Shown: positions 7,555 to 14,669 of the stretch, piece after piece
Layout: every line of letters starts with the position of its first letter
How positions within the stretch are numbered: the first letter of the stretch is position 1
The notes under the pieces: generated by a model
What the model saw: the letters and a program-made list of their open reading frames with translations, nothing else
Told to the model about the DNA's origin: nothing
Databases searched by the model: none
Program-made: the position numbers and the translations under genes
Origin: an uncultured Acetatifactor sp.
GTDB taxonomy: Bacteria > Bacillota > Clostridia > Lachnospirales > Lachnospiraceae
Length of the DNA stretch: 46,180 bases
NCBI GenBank assembly: GCA_910587555.1
Contig: CAJULV010000027.1
Span: 1-46,180, forward strand
Direction: 5' to 3'

Positions 7555-8304
7555 TTATTTATAGTTTACAATCTTCCCGAAATCAGGCTTCAGGGAAGCA
7601 CCGCCCACCAGGCCGCCGTCAATATCAGCCTGGGCAAAGAGTTCAGCCGCGTTGGAAGCGGATACGGAGCCGCCGTACTGGATGCGCACCGCAGCTGCGG
7701 TATCCTCATCGTACATCTCGGCGATGCAGTCGCGAATGCCCTTGCAGACTTCCTGGGCCTGCTGCGTGGTCGCGGTCTTGCCTGTGCCGATGGCCCATAT
7801 AGGCTCATAGGCGATAACCATCTCCTTCACCTGGTCCGCGGTTACATCCACCAGATCGGACTTAATCTGAAGGCGAATCCAGTCCATGGTTACTCCCATT
7901 TCTCTCTGCTCCAAAGACTCGCCGCAGCAGAGAATCGGGGTCAGCCCTGCCTCGATAGCCTTTTTCACTTTCTTGTTCAGCAGCACGTCATCCTCTTTGA
8001 AATAATCCCTTCTCTCGGAGTGTCCGATGATGACATACTTCACGCCTGCGTCTTTCAGCATGGCCGCGGAAATCTCCCCTGTGTAAGCGCCCTTTTCCTC
8101 AAAGTACATATTCTCGGCACCAACCGCTACGTTAGTCCCTTTCACGGCCTCCACAACGGGCACGATATCAATCGCCGGAACGCAGTATACTACGTCCACA
8201 CTGTCACTCTTTACCAGATCCTTTAATTCGCCGCACAGCTTTACAGCCTCACTGGGAGTCATGTTCATCTTCCAGTTGCCGGCAATGATTTTCTTTCTTG
8301 CCAT
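7555..8304 (-). CDS. tpiA: Triosephosphate isomerase
   Basis: 249 residues, full length. It interconverts dihydroxyacetone phosphate and glyceraldehyde-3-phosphate in the cytoplasm. Diagnostic features: AGNWKMN with the catalytic Asn/Lys near residues 11-13, IGHSERR with the catalytic His near 94, YEPIWAIGTGKTA with the catalytic Glu near 166 and loop 6, and the C-terminal phosphate-binding YGGSV and GGLVGGASL. AGAGGA precedes the ATG. It is the last gene of gapA-pgk-MazG-like-tpiA, separated by 144 bases with small hairpins (for example GGCAGG/CCTGCC near 8416-8432) from the MazG-like gene. Confidence 0.97.
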   Translation of the reverse strand: MARKKIIAGNWKMNMTPSEAVKLCGELKDLVKSDSVDVVYCVPAIDIVPVVEAVKGTNVAVGAENMYFEEKGAYTGEISAAMLKDAGVKYVIIGHSERRDYFKEDDVLLNKKVKKAIEAGLTPILCCGESLEQREMGVTMDWIRLQIKSDLVDVTADQVKEMVIAYEPIWAIGTGKTATTQQAQEVCKGIRDCIAEMYDEDTAAAVRIQYGGSVSASNAAELFAQADIDGGLVGGASLKPDFGKIVNYK

Positions 8305-8448
8305 AATATAAATCCTCTATTCTCTGTATTATTTTCGTTTTGCCTTTTAGGGCATACCGCGGCAGGCGCTTTGTTGCTATATAGCCTGGCCTCTCATCAT
8401 AATATGATGCACCCGGGCAGGCCTTCCTGCCGCCGAAAAACCTGTGTC

Positions 8449-8778
8449 TTACCGCCAGCGGGTCAAATTTCTGTCAAATTTCCGGGTATAAGCCTCTTTG
8501 AGTTCCCCAGGAGTTATTCCATAACACAACAGGACATCATTGTAATACATGAGAACATCCGCCATTTCCTCCACAAGGTCCCTTCGGAGTCCTGCATCCT
8601 CAATGGCCCGATGGCCTCCCTTTTTCTTTACAATGTCAATTACCTCGCCCACTTCTCCGATCATCCAGAGAAGCTTGTTCTTACCTGTATCCACATTGAT
8701 TGGCTCCCATTTATCTTTATAGTTCTCCTGGAGCCTTCTCTGCATTTCAAGCATCTCCCCTATGGAAAAATCCTCCAT
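8449..8778 (-). CDS. MazG-like nucleotide pyrophosphohydrolase
   Basis: 109 residues, typical of single-domain all-alpha NTP pyrophosphohydrolases. The metal-binding signature is seen as E-V-G-E-V-I-D (GEVGEVIDIV, near residue 41) and the second acidic helix EEMADVLMYYND near 70-81, matching the EXXE...EXXD pattern. The family hydrolyses (d)NTPs to monophosphates and pyrophosphate, often as house-cleaning; the preferred nucleotide is not evident. Its AGAGG Shine-Dalgarno directly abuts the last copy of the 67-bp repeat array, so variation in that array could affect this gene more than pgk. Confidence 0.85.
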   Translation of the reverse strand: MEDFSIGEMLEMQRRLQENYKDKWEPINVDTGKNKLLWMIGEVGEVIDIVKKKGGHRAIEDAGLRRDLVEEMADVLMYYNDVLLCYGITPGELKEAYTRKFDRNLTRWR

Positions 8779-8790
8779 GTTATTTATCCT

Positions 8791-9089
8791 CTCGCCGTTT
8801 CCCTTATTTATCGTCCGCTGCCGCCACGCACGGCGTCGCGAGACTGTTCCTCGGCTTCTCGCCGTTTCCCTTATTTATCGTCCGCTGCCGCCACGCACGG
8901 CGTCGCGAGACTGTTCCTCGGCTTCTCGCCGTTTCCCTTATTTATCGTCCGCTGCCGCCACGCACGGCGTCGCGAGACTGTTCCTCGGCTTCTCGCCGTT
9001 TCCCTTATTTATCGTCCGCTGCCGCCACGCACGGCGTCGCGAGACTGTTCCTCGGCTTCTCGCCGTTTCCCTTATTTATCGTCCGCTGC
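8791..9089. repeat. 67-bp perfect tandem repeat derived from the pgk 3' end
   Basis: Four identical 67-base units start at 8791, 8858, 8925 and 8992, followed by a 31-base partial unit at 9059-9089 that contains the pgk stop codon. Each unit thus carries a copy of the last pgk codons and the bases after the stop, plus a CG-rich part with GTCTCGCGACGC on the minus strand and a short CGCC/GGCG hairpin. The array fills almost all of the 293 bases between pgk and the MazG-like gene. Perfect identity implies recent or ongoing expansion. There are no spacers, so it is not a CRISPR. Confidence 0.95.
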
Positions 9090-10295
9090 TGCGACGCCGG
9101 GGAGAACCTTGCCTTCCAGGAATTCCAGGGATGCGCCGCCGCCGGTGGAGATATGGCTCATCTTGTCGCCGAATCCCAGCTGGTTAACGGCTGCCGCGGA
9201 ATCACCGCCGCCGATGATGGTGGTAGCGTCTGTTTCAGCCAATGCCTTAGCCACTGCGATGGTGCCTGCCGCCAAAGTAGGATTCTCGAATACGCCCATA
9301 GGCCCGTTCCACACAACGGTCTTGGCGCTCTTTACGGCTTCCGCATACATCTCGGCAGTCTTGGGTCCGATATCGCAGCCTTCTCTGTCCGCAGGCATAT
9401 TCTCCACGCCGCATACTTCCACTTCAATGGGGGCGTCAATGGGATTGGGGAATGCGGCTACCGTCACGGAGTCAACGGGAAGCAGCAGCTTCTTGCCCAG
9501 CTTCTCAGCCTTCTCAATCATTTCCTTGCAGTAGTCCAGTTTCTCATTGTCCACCAGGGAACGTCCGATTTCATACCCCTGGGCCTTCAGGAAGGTGTAC
9601 GCCATGCCGCCGCCGATGATCAGGGTATCGCACTTCTCCAGCAGGTTGGAGATAACATTCAGCTTGTCCGCAACCTTTGCGCCGCCCAGAATGGCCACGA
9701 AAGGACGAACCGGATTCTCCACCGCGTTGCCCAGGAAATTGATTTCCTTCTGCATCAGGTAGCCAACTGCATTCTCGCCGCCCTTCGCGGTAATGCACTT
9801 GGTAACGCCTTCCACGGAAGCATGGGCCCTGTGGGAGGAGCCGAATGCGTCGCATACATACAGGTCAGCCAGCTCAGCTAGCTCTTTGCTGAACTCCTCG
9901 CCGTTCTTTGTCTCTTCCTTGCCGCGGAAACGGGTATTCTGAAGCAGGACCACATCCCCTTCCTTCATGGCCTCCACAGCCTTGGTTGCAGCTTCCCCGG
10001 TCACATTGTAATCGGCGACAAACACAACCTCCTTGCCCAGTTTCTCGGACAGTCTCTTTGCAACGGGAGCCAGGGACTCGCCTTCGTTGGGGCCGTTCTT
10101 CACCTTGCCCAGGTGGGAACACAGAATCACCTTGCCGCCGTCGTTAATCAGCTTCTGAATCGTAGGCATTGCCGCCACAATACGTGTCTCGTCGGTAATC
10201 TCACCGTTCTTCAGGGGAACGTTAAAATCACATCTTACCAGAACTCTCTTTCCCTTTGCGTTGATGTCATCAACGGATTTCTTATTCAAGCCCAT
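9072..10295 (-). CDS. pgk: Phosphoglycerate kinase
   Basis: 407 residues, full length. It transfers phosphate between 1,3-bisphosphoglycerate and ADP in glycolysis. Seen: the N-terminal VLVRCDFNVPL substrate-binding stretch, CSHLGKV, NTRFRGKEE, DAFGSSHRAHAS, the hinge region LGGAKVADKL, the nucleotide site VVWNGPMGVFE and the C-terminal GGGDSAAAV...STGGGASLEFLEGK. GGGAGG lies nine bases before the ATG. It follows gapA but a strong terminator lies between them, so pgk may be expressed partly from its own promoter. Its last codons are the source of the downstream 67-bp repeats. Confidence 0.97.
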   Translation of the reverse strand: MGLNKKSVDDINAKGKRVLVRCDFNVPLKNGEITDETRIVAAMPTIQKLINDGGKVILCSHLGKVKNGPNEGESLAPVAKRLSEKLGKEVVFVADYNVTGEAATKAVEAMKEGDVVLLQNTRFRGKEETKNGEEFSKELAELADLYVCDAFGSSHRAHASVEGVTKCITAKGGENAVGYLMQKEINFLGNAVENPVRPFVAILGGAKVADKLNVISNLLEKCDTLIIGGGMAYTFLKAQGYEIGRSLVDNEKLDYCKEMIEKAEKLGKKLLLPVDSVTVAAFPNPIDAPIEVEVCGVENMPADREGCDIGPKTAEMYAEAVKSAKTVVWNGPMGVFENPTLAAGTIAVAKALAETDATTIIGGGDSAAAVNQLGFGDKMSHISTGGGASLEFLEGKVLPGVAAADDK

Positions 10296-10601
10296 TTCTT
10301 AGAACCTCCCTATATGATCTTTGATTAAAGTACTGCTTCCAAACGGAATCTTCATAAACAGAGAAGGCAATATACCCTTCTCCACTGCATGCCTCCAGCC
10401 CCCGCCGCCAAACCGGCGACGCGCATCCTCCGCATGCGCCCGGTATACGGAAAAAAGGAGTCCGGCCCATAAGACCGGACCCCCACAAGGTCGTCACTTG
10501 TGGAAGAACGCCGTCCAAAGAGGATACCTTTGCCTGCCTTCTTCCGTGTGAGATTCACCTATTTCCGGACATTAACATAATGCCTCGGAACTTCCTCTCA
10601 C
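10296..10601 (-). other. Hairpin-dense gapA-pgk intergenic region
   Basis: No gene is seen in these 306 bases. On the minus strand, going from gapA to pgk, there are in order: GTGA/TCAC; an extended stem GGAAGAA/TTCTTCC enclosing CAAAG/CTTTG; CCACAAG/CTTGTGG (10483-10503); the terminator at 10451-10484; GCGCAT/ATGCGC; CGCC/GGCG; and GAGAAGG/CCTTCTC. This may be a structured 3' UTR, a small RNA released from gapA mRNA, or an attenuator for pgk. No known riboswitch class was recognised. Confidence 0.55.
10451..10484 (-). terminator. Strong rho-independent terminator after gapA
   Basis: GGTCCGG and CCGGACTCC form a GC-rich stem followed by six T on the minus strand. It lies about 120 bases past the gapA stop and would separate gapA from pgk unless read through. 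Confidence 0.85.
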
Positions 10602-11615
10602 TTATGCCAGCTCGCTGAAATACTTGATGGTACGAACCATCTGGGAAGTATAGCTGTTCTCATTGTCATACCAGGAAACAACCTGTACCAGGGAGTTGCC
10701 GTCTTCCATCTTGGAAACCATGGTCTGGGTTGCATCGAAGATGGAGCCGTAGGTGCTTCCTACAACGTCGGAAGATACGATCTCGTCCTCATTATAAGCG
10801 AAGGACTCGGTAGCAGCTGCCTTCATTGCTGCATTGATGCCTTCCTTGGTAACCTCGCCCTTTACAACTGCTACCAGGATTGTGGTAGAGCCTGTAGGGG
10901 TGGGAACACGCTGTGCGGAGCCGATGAGCTTGCCGTTCAGTTCCGGAATAACAAGGCCGATAGCCTTTGCAGCGCCGGTGGAGTTGGGAACGATGTTGCA
11001 GGCGCCTGCACGGCTTCTTCTCAGGTCACCCTTTCTCTGAGGACCGTCAAGGATCATCTGGTCGCCTGTGTAAGCGTGAACGGTGGTCATGATACCGCTC
11101 TGGATAGCAGCGAAATCATTCAGCGCCTTCGCCATGGGAGCAAGGCAGTTGGTGGTGCAGGAAGCTGCGGAGATAACGGTATCCTCAGCCTTCAGTGTAT
11201 CATGGTTTACATTGTAAACGATGGTTGGAAGATCGTTTCCTGCAGGTGCAGAGATAACAACCTTACGTGCACCGGCAGTGATATGTGCGCTTGCCTTATC
11301 TTTGGAGGTATAGAAGCCTGTACACTCCAGAACCACGTCTACCTTCAGCTCGCCCCAGGGAAGGTTCTTGGCGTCTGCTTCCTTGTAGATGGTGATGGTC
11401 TTGCCGTTAACGGTGATGTTGTCCTCGCCTGCCACTACAGAATCAGCATATTTGTACTTGCCCTGTGAAGAGTCATACTTCAGCAGATGAGCCAGCATCT
11501 TGGGGCTGGTCAAATCGTTGATTGCTACTACCTCATACCCTTCAGCATCAAACATCTGTCTGAATGCCAGACGGCCAATACGGCCAAAACCATTGATTGC
11601 TACTCTTACAGCCAT
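10602..11615 (-). CDS. gapA: Glyceraldehyde-3-phosphate dehydrogenase, type I
   Basis: 337 residues, full length, NAD-dependent oxidation and phosphorylation of glyceraldehyde-3-phosphate. Seen: the Rossmann loop INGFGRIGRLAFRQ, an Asp after the second strand (INDLTS) that favours NAD over NADP, the catalytic loop SAASCTTNCLAPMAK with the nucleophilic Cys near residue 151, HAYTGDQ with the catalytic His, and the C-terminal SWYDNENSYTSQMVRT. AGGAGG lies ten bases before the ATG, and a sigma-A promoter is found at 11707-11735. Confidence 0.97.
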   Translation of the reverse strand: MAVRVAINGFGRIGRLAFRQMFDAEGYEVVAINDLTSPKMLAHLLKYDSSQGKYKYADSVVAGEDNITVNGKTITIYKEADAKNLPWGELKVDVVLECTGFYTSKDKASAHITAGARKVVISAPAGNDLPTIVYNVNHDTLKAEDTVISAASCTTNCLAPMAKALNDFAAIQSGIMTTVHAYTGDQMILDGPQRKGDLRRSRAGACNIVPNSTGAAKAIGLVIPELNGKLIGSAQRVPTPTGSTTILVAVVKGEVTKEGINAAMKAAATESFAYNEDEIVSSDVVGSTYGSIFDATQTMVSKMEDGNSLVQVVSWYDNENSYTSQMVRTIKYFSELA

Positions 11616-11706
11616 TTTTAGATTCCTCCTGAAATTTTTCTATTTTTCGGCAATCCCTGTCCATTTTCAGGACATGCCAGATTGTCAAACATTTATCAAC
11701 AAGGAT

Positions 11707-11735
11707 ATTTTACCCAATTTCTTAAGATAATTCAA
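11707..11735 (-). promoter_or_regulatory. Promoter of gapA
   Basis: On the minus strand TTGAAT (11735-11730) and TAAAAT (11712-11707) are 17 bases apart, about 90 bases before the gapA ATG. The intergenic stretch 11616-11916 also holds the divergent promoter at 11831; no further gene is seen there. Confidence 0.65.
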
Positions 11736-11830
11736 GATGTAAATGAAAAATATTTGCCAACTTTTCGGAAATTTTACAGTTTATTTAGAATTTACTCCTG
11801 ATCGTTTAATGTATCATTCCCATAAACCAT

Positions 11831-11858
11831 TTGAAAAAGCCCGGAAGTCTGCTATAAT
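11831..11858 (+). promoter_or_regulatory. Promoter of the PHP-CDF-peptidase genes
   Basis: TTGAAA (11831-11836) and TATAAT (11853-11858) with a 16-base spacer, about 58 bases before the ATG at 11917. Confidence 0.7.
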
Positions 11859-11916
11859 GGGAACATAAGGATTCTTTCTGACTATTGCGAAAAAATCCGG
11901 AGATAAAGGAGCGTAT

Positions 11917-12756
11917 ATGAAACCGGAAAAAACCATCCCGCCGATTACGGCAGACTTTCACCTCCACTCCTCCTTCTCGGGGGATTCCCGTACTTCCATG
12001 GAAGATATGGTCCTGGGCGGCATCGCCCGGGGCCTTAAAACCATGTGTTTCACGGAACACAATGATTTTGAATACCCAGAATATCCTGACCTGCCGAAGG
12101 ATACTTTTCTGCTGGATACGGATTCGTACCTGTATACCCTGGCCGTTTTAAAGGAAAAATATGCGTACAGGATAAAGCTGCTGTTCGGCGTGGAACTGGG
12201 GCTGCAGCCCGTGGCCCTGGGCAGGAATGCAACTTACGCAGAATCATATGCGTTCGACTTCATCATCGGCTCCTCCCACATCTGTCACGGGAAGGACCCT
12301 TATTATCCCGGTTTTTTTGACGGTGATACCACGGCGGACGCCCTGCGCGGATACTTCGAATCCGTTCTGGAAAATATACAGGAATTTTCGAGTTTCGATG
12401 TGTATGGGCACCTGGACTATCCGGTGCGGTACGCGCCGGACAGGGATGCGGGATATTCTTATGAACGATACAGGGATATTCTGGATGAAATCCTGAAACT
12501 GCTGCTCCGGAAAGAAAAGGGGATCGAGCTGAACACAGGCGGCATCAAAAGCGGCATGCATGACTTTCATCCCTGTATGGGCATATTGAAGCGTTACCGG
12601 GAACTGGGGGGAGAGATTATCACCGTCGGTTCCGATGCCCACGAAGCCTCATATATCGCGGCGCATTTCCAACGGGCTGCAGAAGTCCTGCGGGAATGCG
12701 GCTTTCGTTATTACTGCGTCTATGAGAAGCGGACGCCGATATTCCTTAAGCTCTAA
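11917..12756 (+). CDS. PHP-type histidinol-phosphatase
   Basis: 279 residues, usual length for HisJ/HisK-type enzymes. The PHP metal sites are visible in order: FHLHSSFSGDS near residue 14, TEHND near 46, GVELG near 91, SSHICHG near 119, GHLDYPVRY near 165, and GSDAHEA near 240. This family removes phosphate from histidinol phosphate in histidine synthesis, using a trinuclear metal centre. No other his genes are nearby, so a different phosphoester substrate is possible. AAAGGAG precedes the ATG. The CDF exporter follows 72 bases later and may be in the same unit. Confidence 0.85.
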   Translation: MKPEKTIPPITADFHLHSSFSGDSRTSMEDMVLGGIARGLKTMCFTEHNDFEYPEYPDLPKDTFLLDTDSYLYTLAVLKEKYAYRIKLLFGVELGLQPVALGRNATYAESYAFDFIIGSSHICHGKDPYYPGFFDGDTTADALRGYFESVLENIQEFSSFDVYGHLDYPVRYAPDRDAGYSYERYRDILDEILKLLLRKEKGIELNTGGIKSGMHDFHPCMGILKRYRELGGEIITVGSDAHEASYIAAHFQRAAEVLRECGFRYYCVYEKRTPIFLKL

Positions 12757-12828
12757 AAAAGGCAACTTCTGCCGGTTCCCGCCATACCGGCAAAAAGTAT
12801 CAAAACAACAGTTCACAGAGGTATTTCC

Positions 12829-13995
12829 ATGATTACATTACTTGCAAAAATATTTGTTCCTGATAACAACGACACGAAAAACCCTTCCGTCAGACAGGCC
12901 TACGGAATCCTGTGCGGGGCAGTTGGCATATTTCTGAACCTTTGCCTTTTTGCCGGTAAGTTCATCGCCGGCTCCGTCAGCAATTCCATTGCCATTACCG
13001 CGGATGCCTTCAATAACCTGTCAGATGCCGGCTCCTCCATCATCACACTGATTGGTTTTAAGATGGCCGGGCAGAAGCCTGACCCCCATCATCCTTTCGG
13101 CCACGGCCGCATAGAATATATATCCGGCCTGTTGGTTTCCGTCATCATCCTTCTGATGGGCGCAGAGCTTCTCAAAAGCTCCTTTTCCAAAATCCTCCAT
13201 CCCGAGATGCCTGATTTCTCTCCCATGGCGGTTGCCGTATTGCTGGCCTCCATCCTGGTAAAATGCTATATGTTCCTGTACAACAGGCAGCTGGGCCGAA
13301 AGCTGGACTCGGCAGCCATGGCCGCCACTGCAGCAGATTCCCTAAGCGACACCATAGCCACCTCCGCCGTACTGGCAGCCACACTGATTGGCCATTTCAC
13401 AAATCTTGCCGTTGACGGCTGGTGCGGTATGCTGGTGGGCCTGTTTATCTGCTATACGGGCTACAGCGCCGCCAAAGATACTGTCAGCCCTCTGCTGGGC
13501 CAAGCGCCGGACCCGGAATTTGTCAGGCAAATCAACGACATTGTCACCGCACATGAAGAGATACTGGGAATCCACGATTTAATTGTGCATAATTACGGAC
13601 CCGGCAGGATTCTGATCTCTCTCCATGCGGAAGTACCTGCCGAAGGCAATTTCCTTGCCCTGCATGACAAAATAGATACCATCGAGCATGAGCTGCGAAG
13701 CAGGCTGAACTGCCATGCCGTGATTCATATGGACCCTGTCTGTGTGGAAGATGAAGAAACCAACCGTTTGAAAGCCCTCGTAAAGGGCTACATAGAGGAA
13801 ATCAGCGGGGCGCTTACCATGCATGATTTCAGGATTGTCACAGGCCCTACCCACACCAACCTGATTTTCGATGTGGTGACGCCTTATAATTTCCCCCTGT
13901 CAGACGGAGAACTGGCTGAGCGGATTCAGGAGCGCATCCGGACAGACAATCCCAATTATTTTGCAGTGATTGAAGTGGATAAGCAAATGGTCTGA
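12829..13995 (+). CDS. Cation diffusion facilitator, Mn/Fe-like motif
   Basis: 388 residues: about six membrane helices in the first 220 residues, then a cytoplasmic dimerisation domain (TAHEEILGIHDLIVHNYGPG...VIHMDP) and an additional C-terminal extension. It exports divalent cations in exchange for protons. The helix-2 motif N-x3-D (NNLSD) and the helix-5 motif D-x3-D (DSLSD) resemble the manganese/iron CDF group rather than zinc transporters, which usually have His in helix 5; this specificity is inferred. PHHPFGHGR is the conserved loop after helix 2. AGAGG precedes the ATG. Confidence 0.9.
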   Translation: MITLLAKIFVPDNNDTKNPSVRQAYGILCGAVGIFLNLCLFAGKFIAGSVSNSIAITADAFNNLSDAGSSIITLIGFKMAGQKPDPHHPFGHGRIEYISGLLVSVIILLMGAELLKSSFSKILHPEMPDFSPMAVAVLLASILVKCYMFLYNRQLGRKLDSAAMAATAADSLSDTIATSAVLAATLIGHFTNLAVDGWCGMLVGLFICYTGYSAAKDTVSPLLGQAPDPEFVRQINDIVTAHEEILGIHDLIVHNYGPGRILISLHAEVPAEGNFLALHDKIDTIEHELRSRLNCHAVIHMDPVCVEDEETNRLKALVKGYIEEISGALTMHDFRIVTGPTHTNLIFDVVTPYNFPLSDGELAERIQERIRTDNPNYFAVIEVDKQMV

Positions 13996-14034
13996 CGCCG
14001 CAAACCATCAGATAATATCGAAAAGAGGCCCTCC

Positions 14035-14466
14035 ATGAAACCGGAAAAATCCCGCGCCATGACAGATGCCGAAATCAGACGTCTGGAAACCCTGGAAAAA
14101 AGATACCGCAATGCCGCCCGGCAGCAGTTCGAAAGCCGTGTGGCATATTTTCACCGTATAACGGGAGGCAATTACACATCCGTCACCGTACGCGACCAGA
14201 AGACGCGCTGGGGAAGCTGTTCCTCCCGGGGAACGCTGTCCTTTAATTACCGTTTGATTTTCGCGCCTCCTGCAGTCCTTGATTATGTGGTCGTACATGA
14301 ACTCTGCCATTTAAGCCACATGGATCATTCCAAAAATTTCTGGAATATGGTTGCCTCCGTCATGCCCGAATACGGAGAATACAGAAAATGGCTCCGCGAG
14401 CATGGACAGGAACTCACCCTGGAGAACCATATGCGTAAGCTTGGAATTCCTGTGACCCTGTCCTGA
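14035..14466 (+). CDS. YgjP-like zinc metallopeptidase domain protein
   Basis: 143 residues. The zinc-protease core HELCH (near residue 89) with a third ligand in HMDHSKNFW nearby matches the YgjP/DUF45 family related to SprT and M48 peptidases. The upstream VRDQKTRWGSCSSRGTLSFNYRL is the family's other conserved block. Many members have 220-240 residues; here the N-terminal half is missing, but short versions appear intact from the AGAGG-preceded ATG. Substrate unknown. It converges on the long minus-strand transport operon. Confidence 0.85.
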   Translation: MKPEKSRAMTDAEIRRLETLEKRYRNAARQQFESRVAYFHRITGGNYTSVTVRDQKTRWGSCSSRGTLSFNYRLIFAPPAVLDYVVVHELCHLSHMDHSKNFWNMVASVMPEYGEYRKWLREHGQELTLENHMRKLGIPVTLS

Positions 14467-14537
14467 ATCCCGTATCTGTTGAAGGGGCCGCCGAGCTGTT
14501 TTCTTCCATAAAAATTTATTTCCCGCATCAAAAATCG

Positions 14538-14564
14538 AAAAAGCTGCATCCTCCCTTCGGCAGC
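14538..14564 (-). terminator. Terminator of the transport operon
   Basis: GCTGC/GCAGC with a 12-base loop followed by TTTTT on the minus strand, about 105 bases past the stop of the last operon gene. The stem is short, so strength is uncertain. Confidence 0.5.
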
Positions 14565-14669
14565 GGATGTGAAAGCAATCCTCCTGGAATGCTCTCCGTC
14601 CGCTGCTGCCTGGTAAATGCAGCATTTTCAATCTCATTTCGAAGAGAATCCTGTAATCATATCAGTACA

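Noticed and set aside
8791..9089. CRISPR array
   Set aside because: The units are directly adjacent with no spacers, and no cas genes are present.
8371..9881. Three long plus-strand open frames across the pgk end
   Set aside because: They come from the 67-base repeat, whose period shifts the same peptide through all three frames; they run antisense to pgk and the MazG-like gene and have no ribosome site.
10296..10601. Known riboswitch before pgk
   Set aside because: No consensus core of the glycine, guanidine, cyclic-di-GMP, tetrahydrofolate or fluoride classes could be matched by eye.
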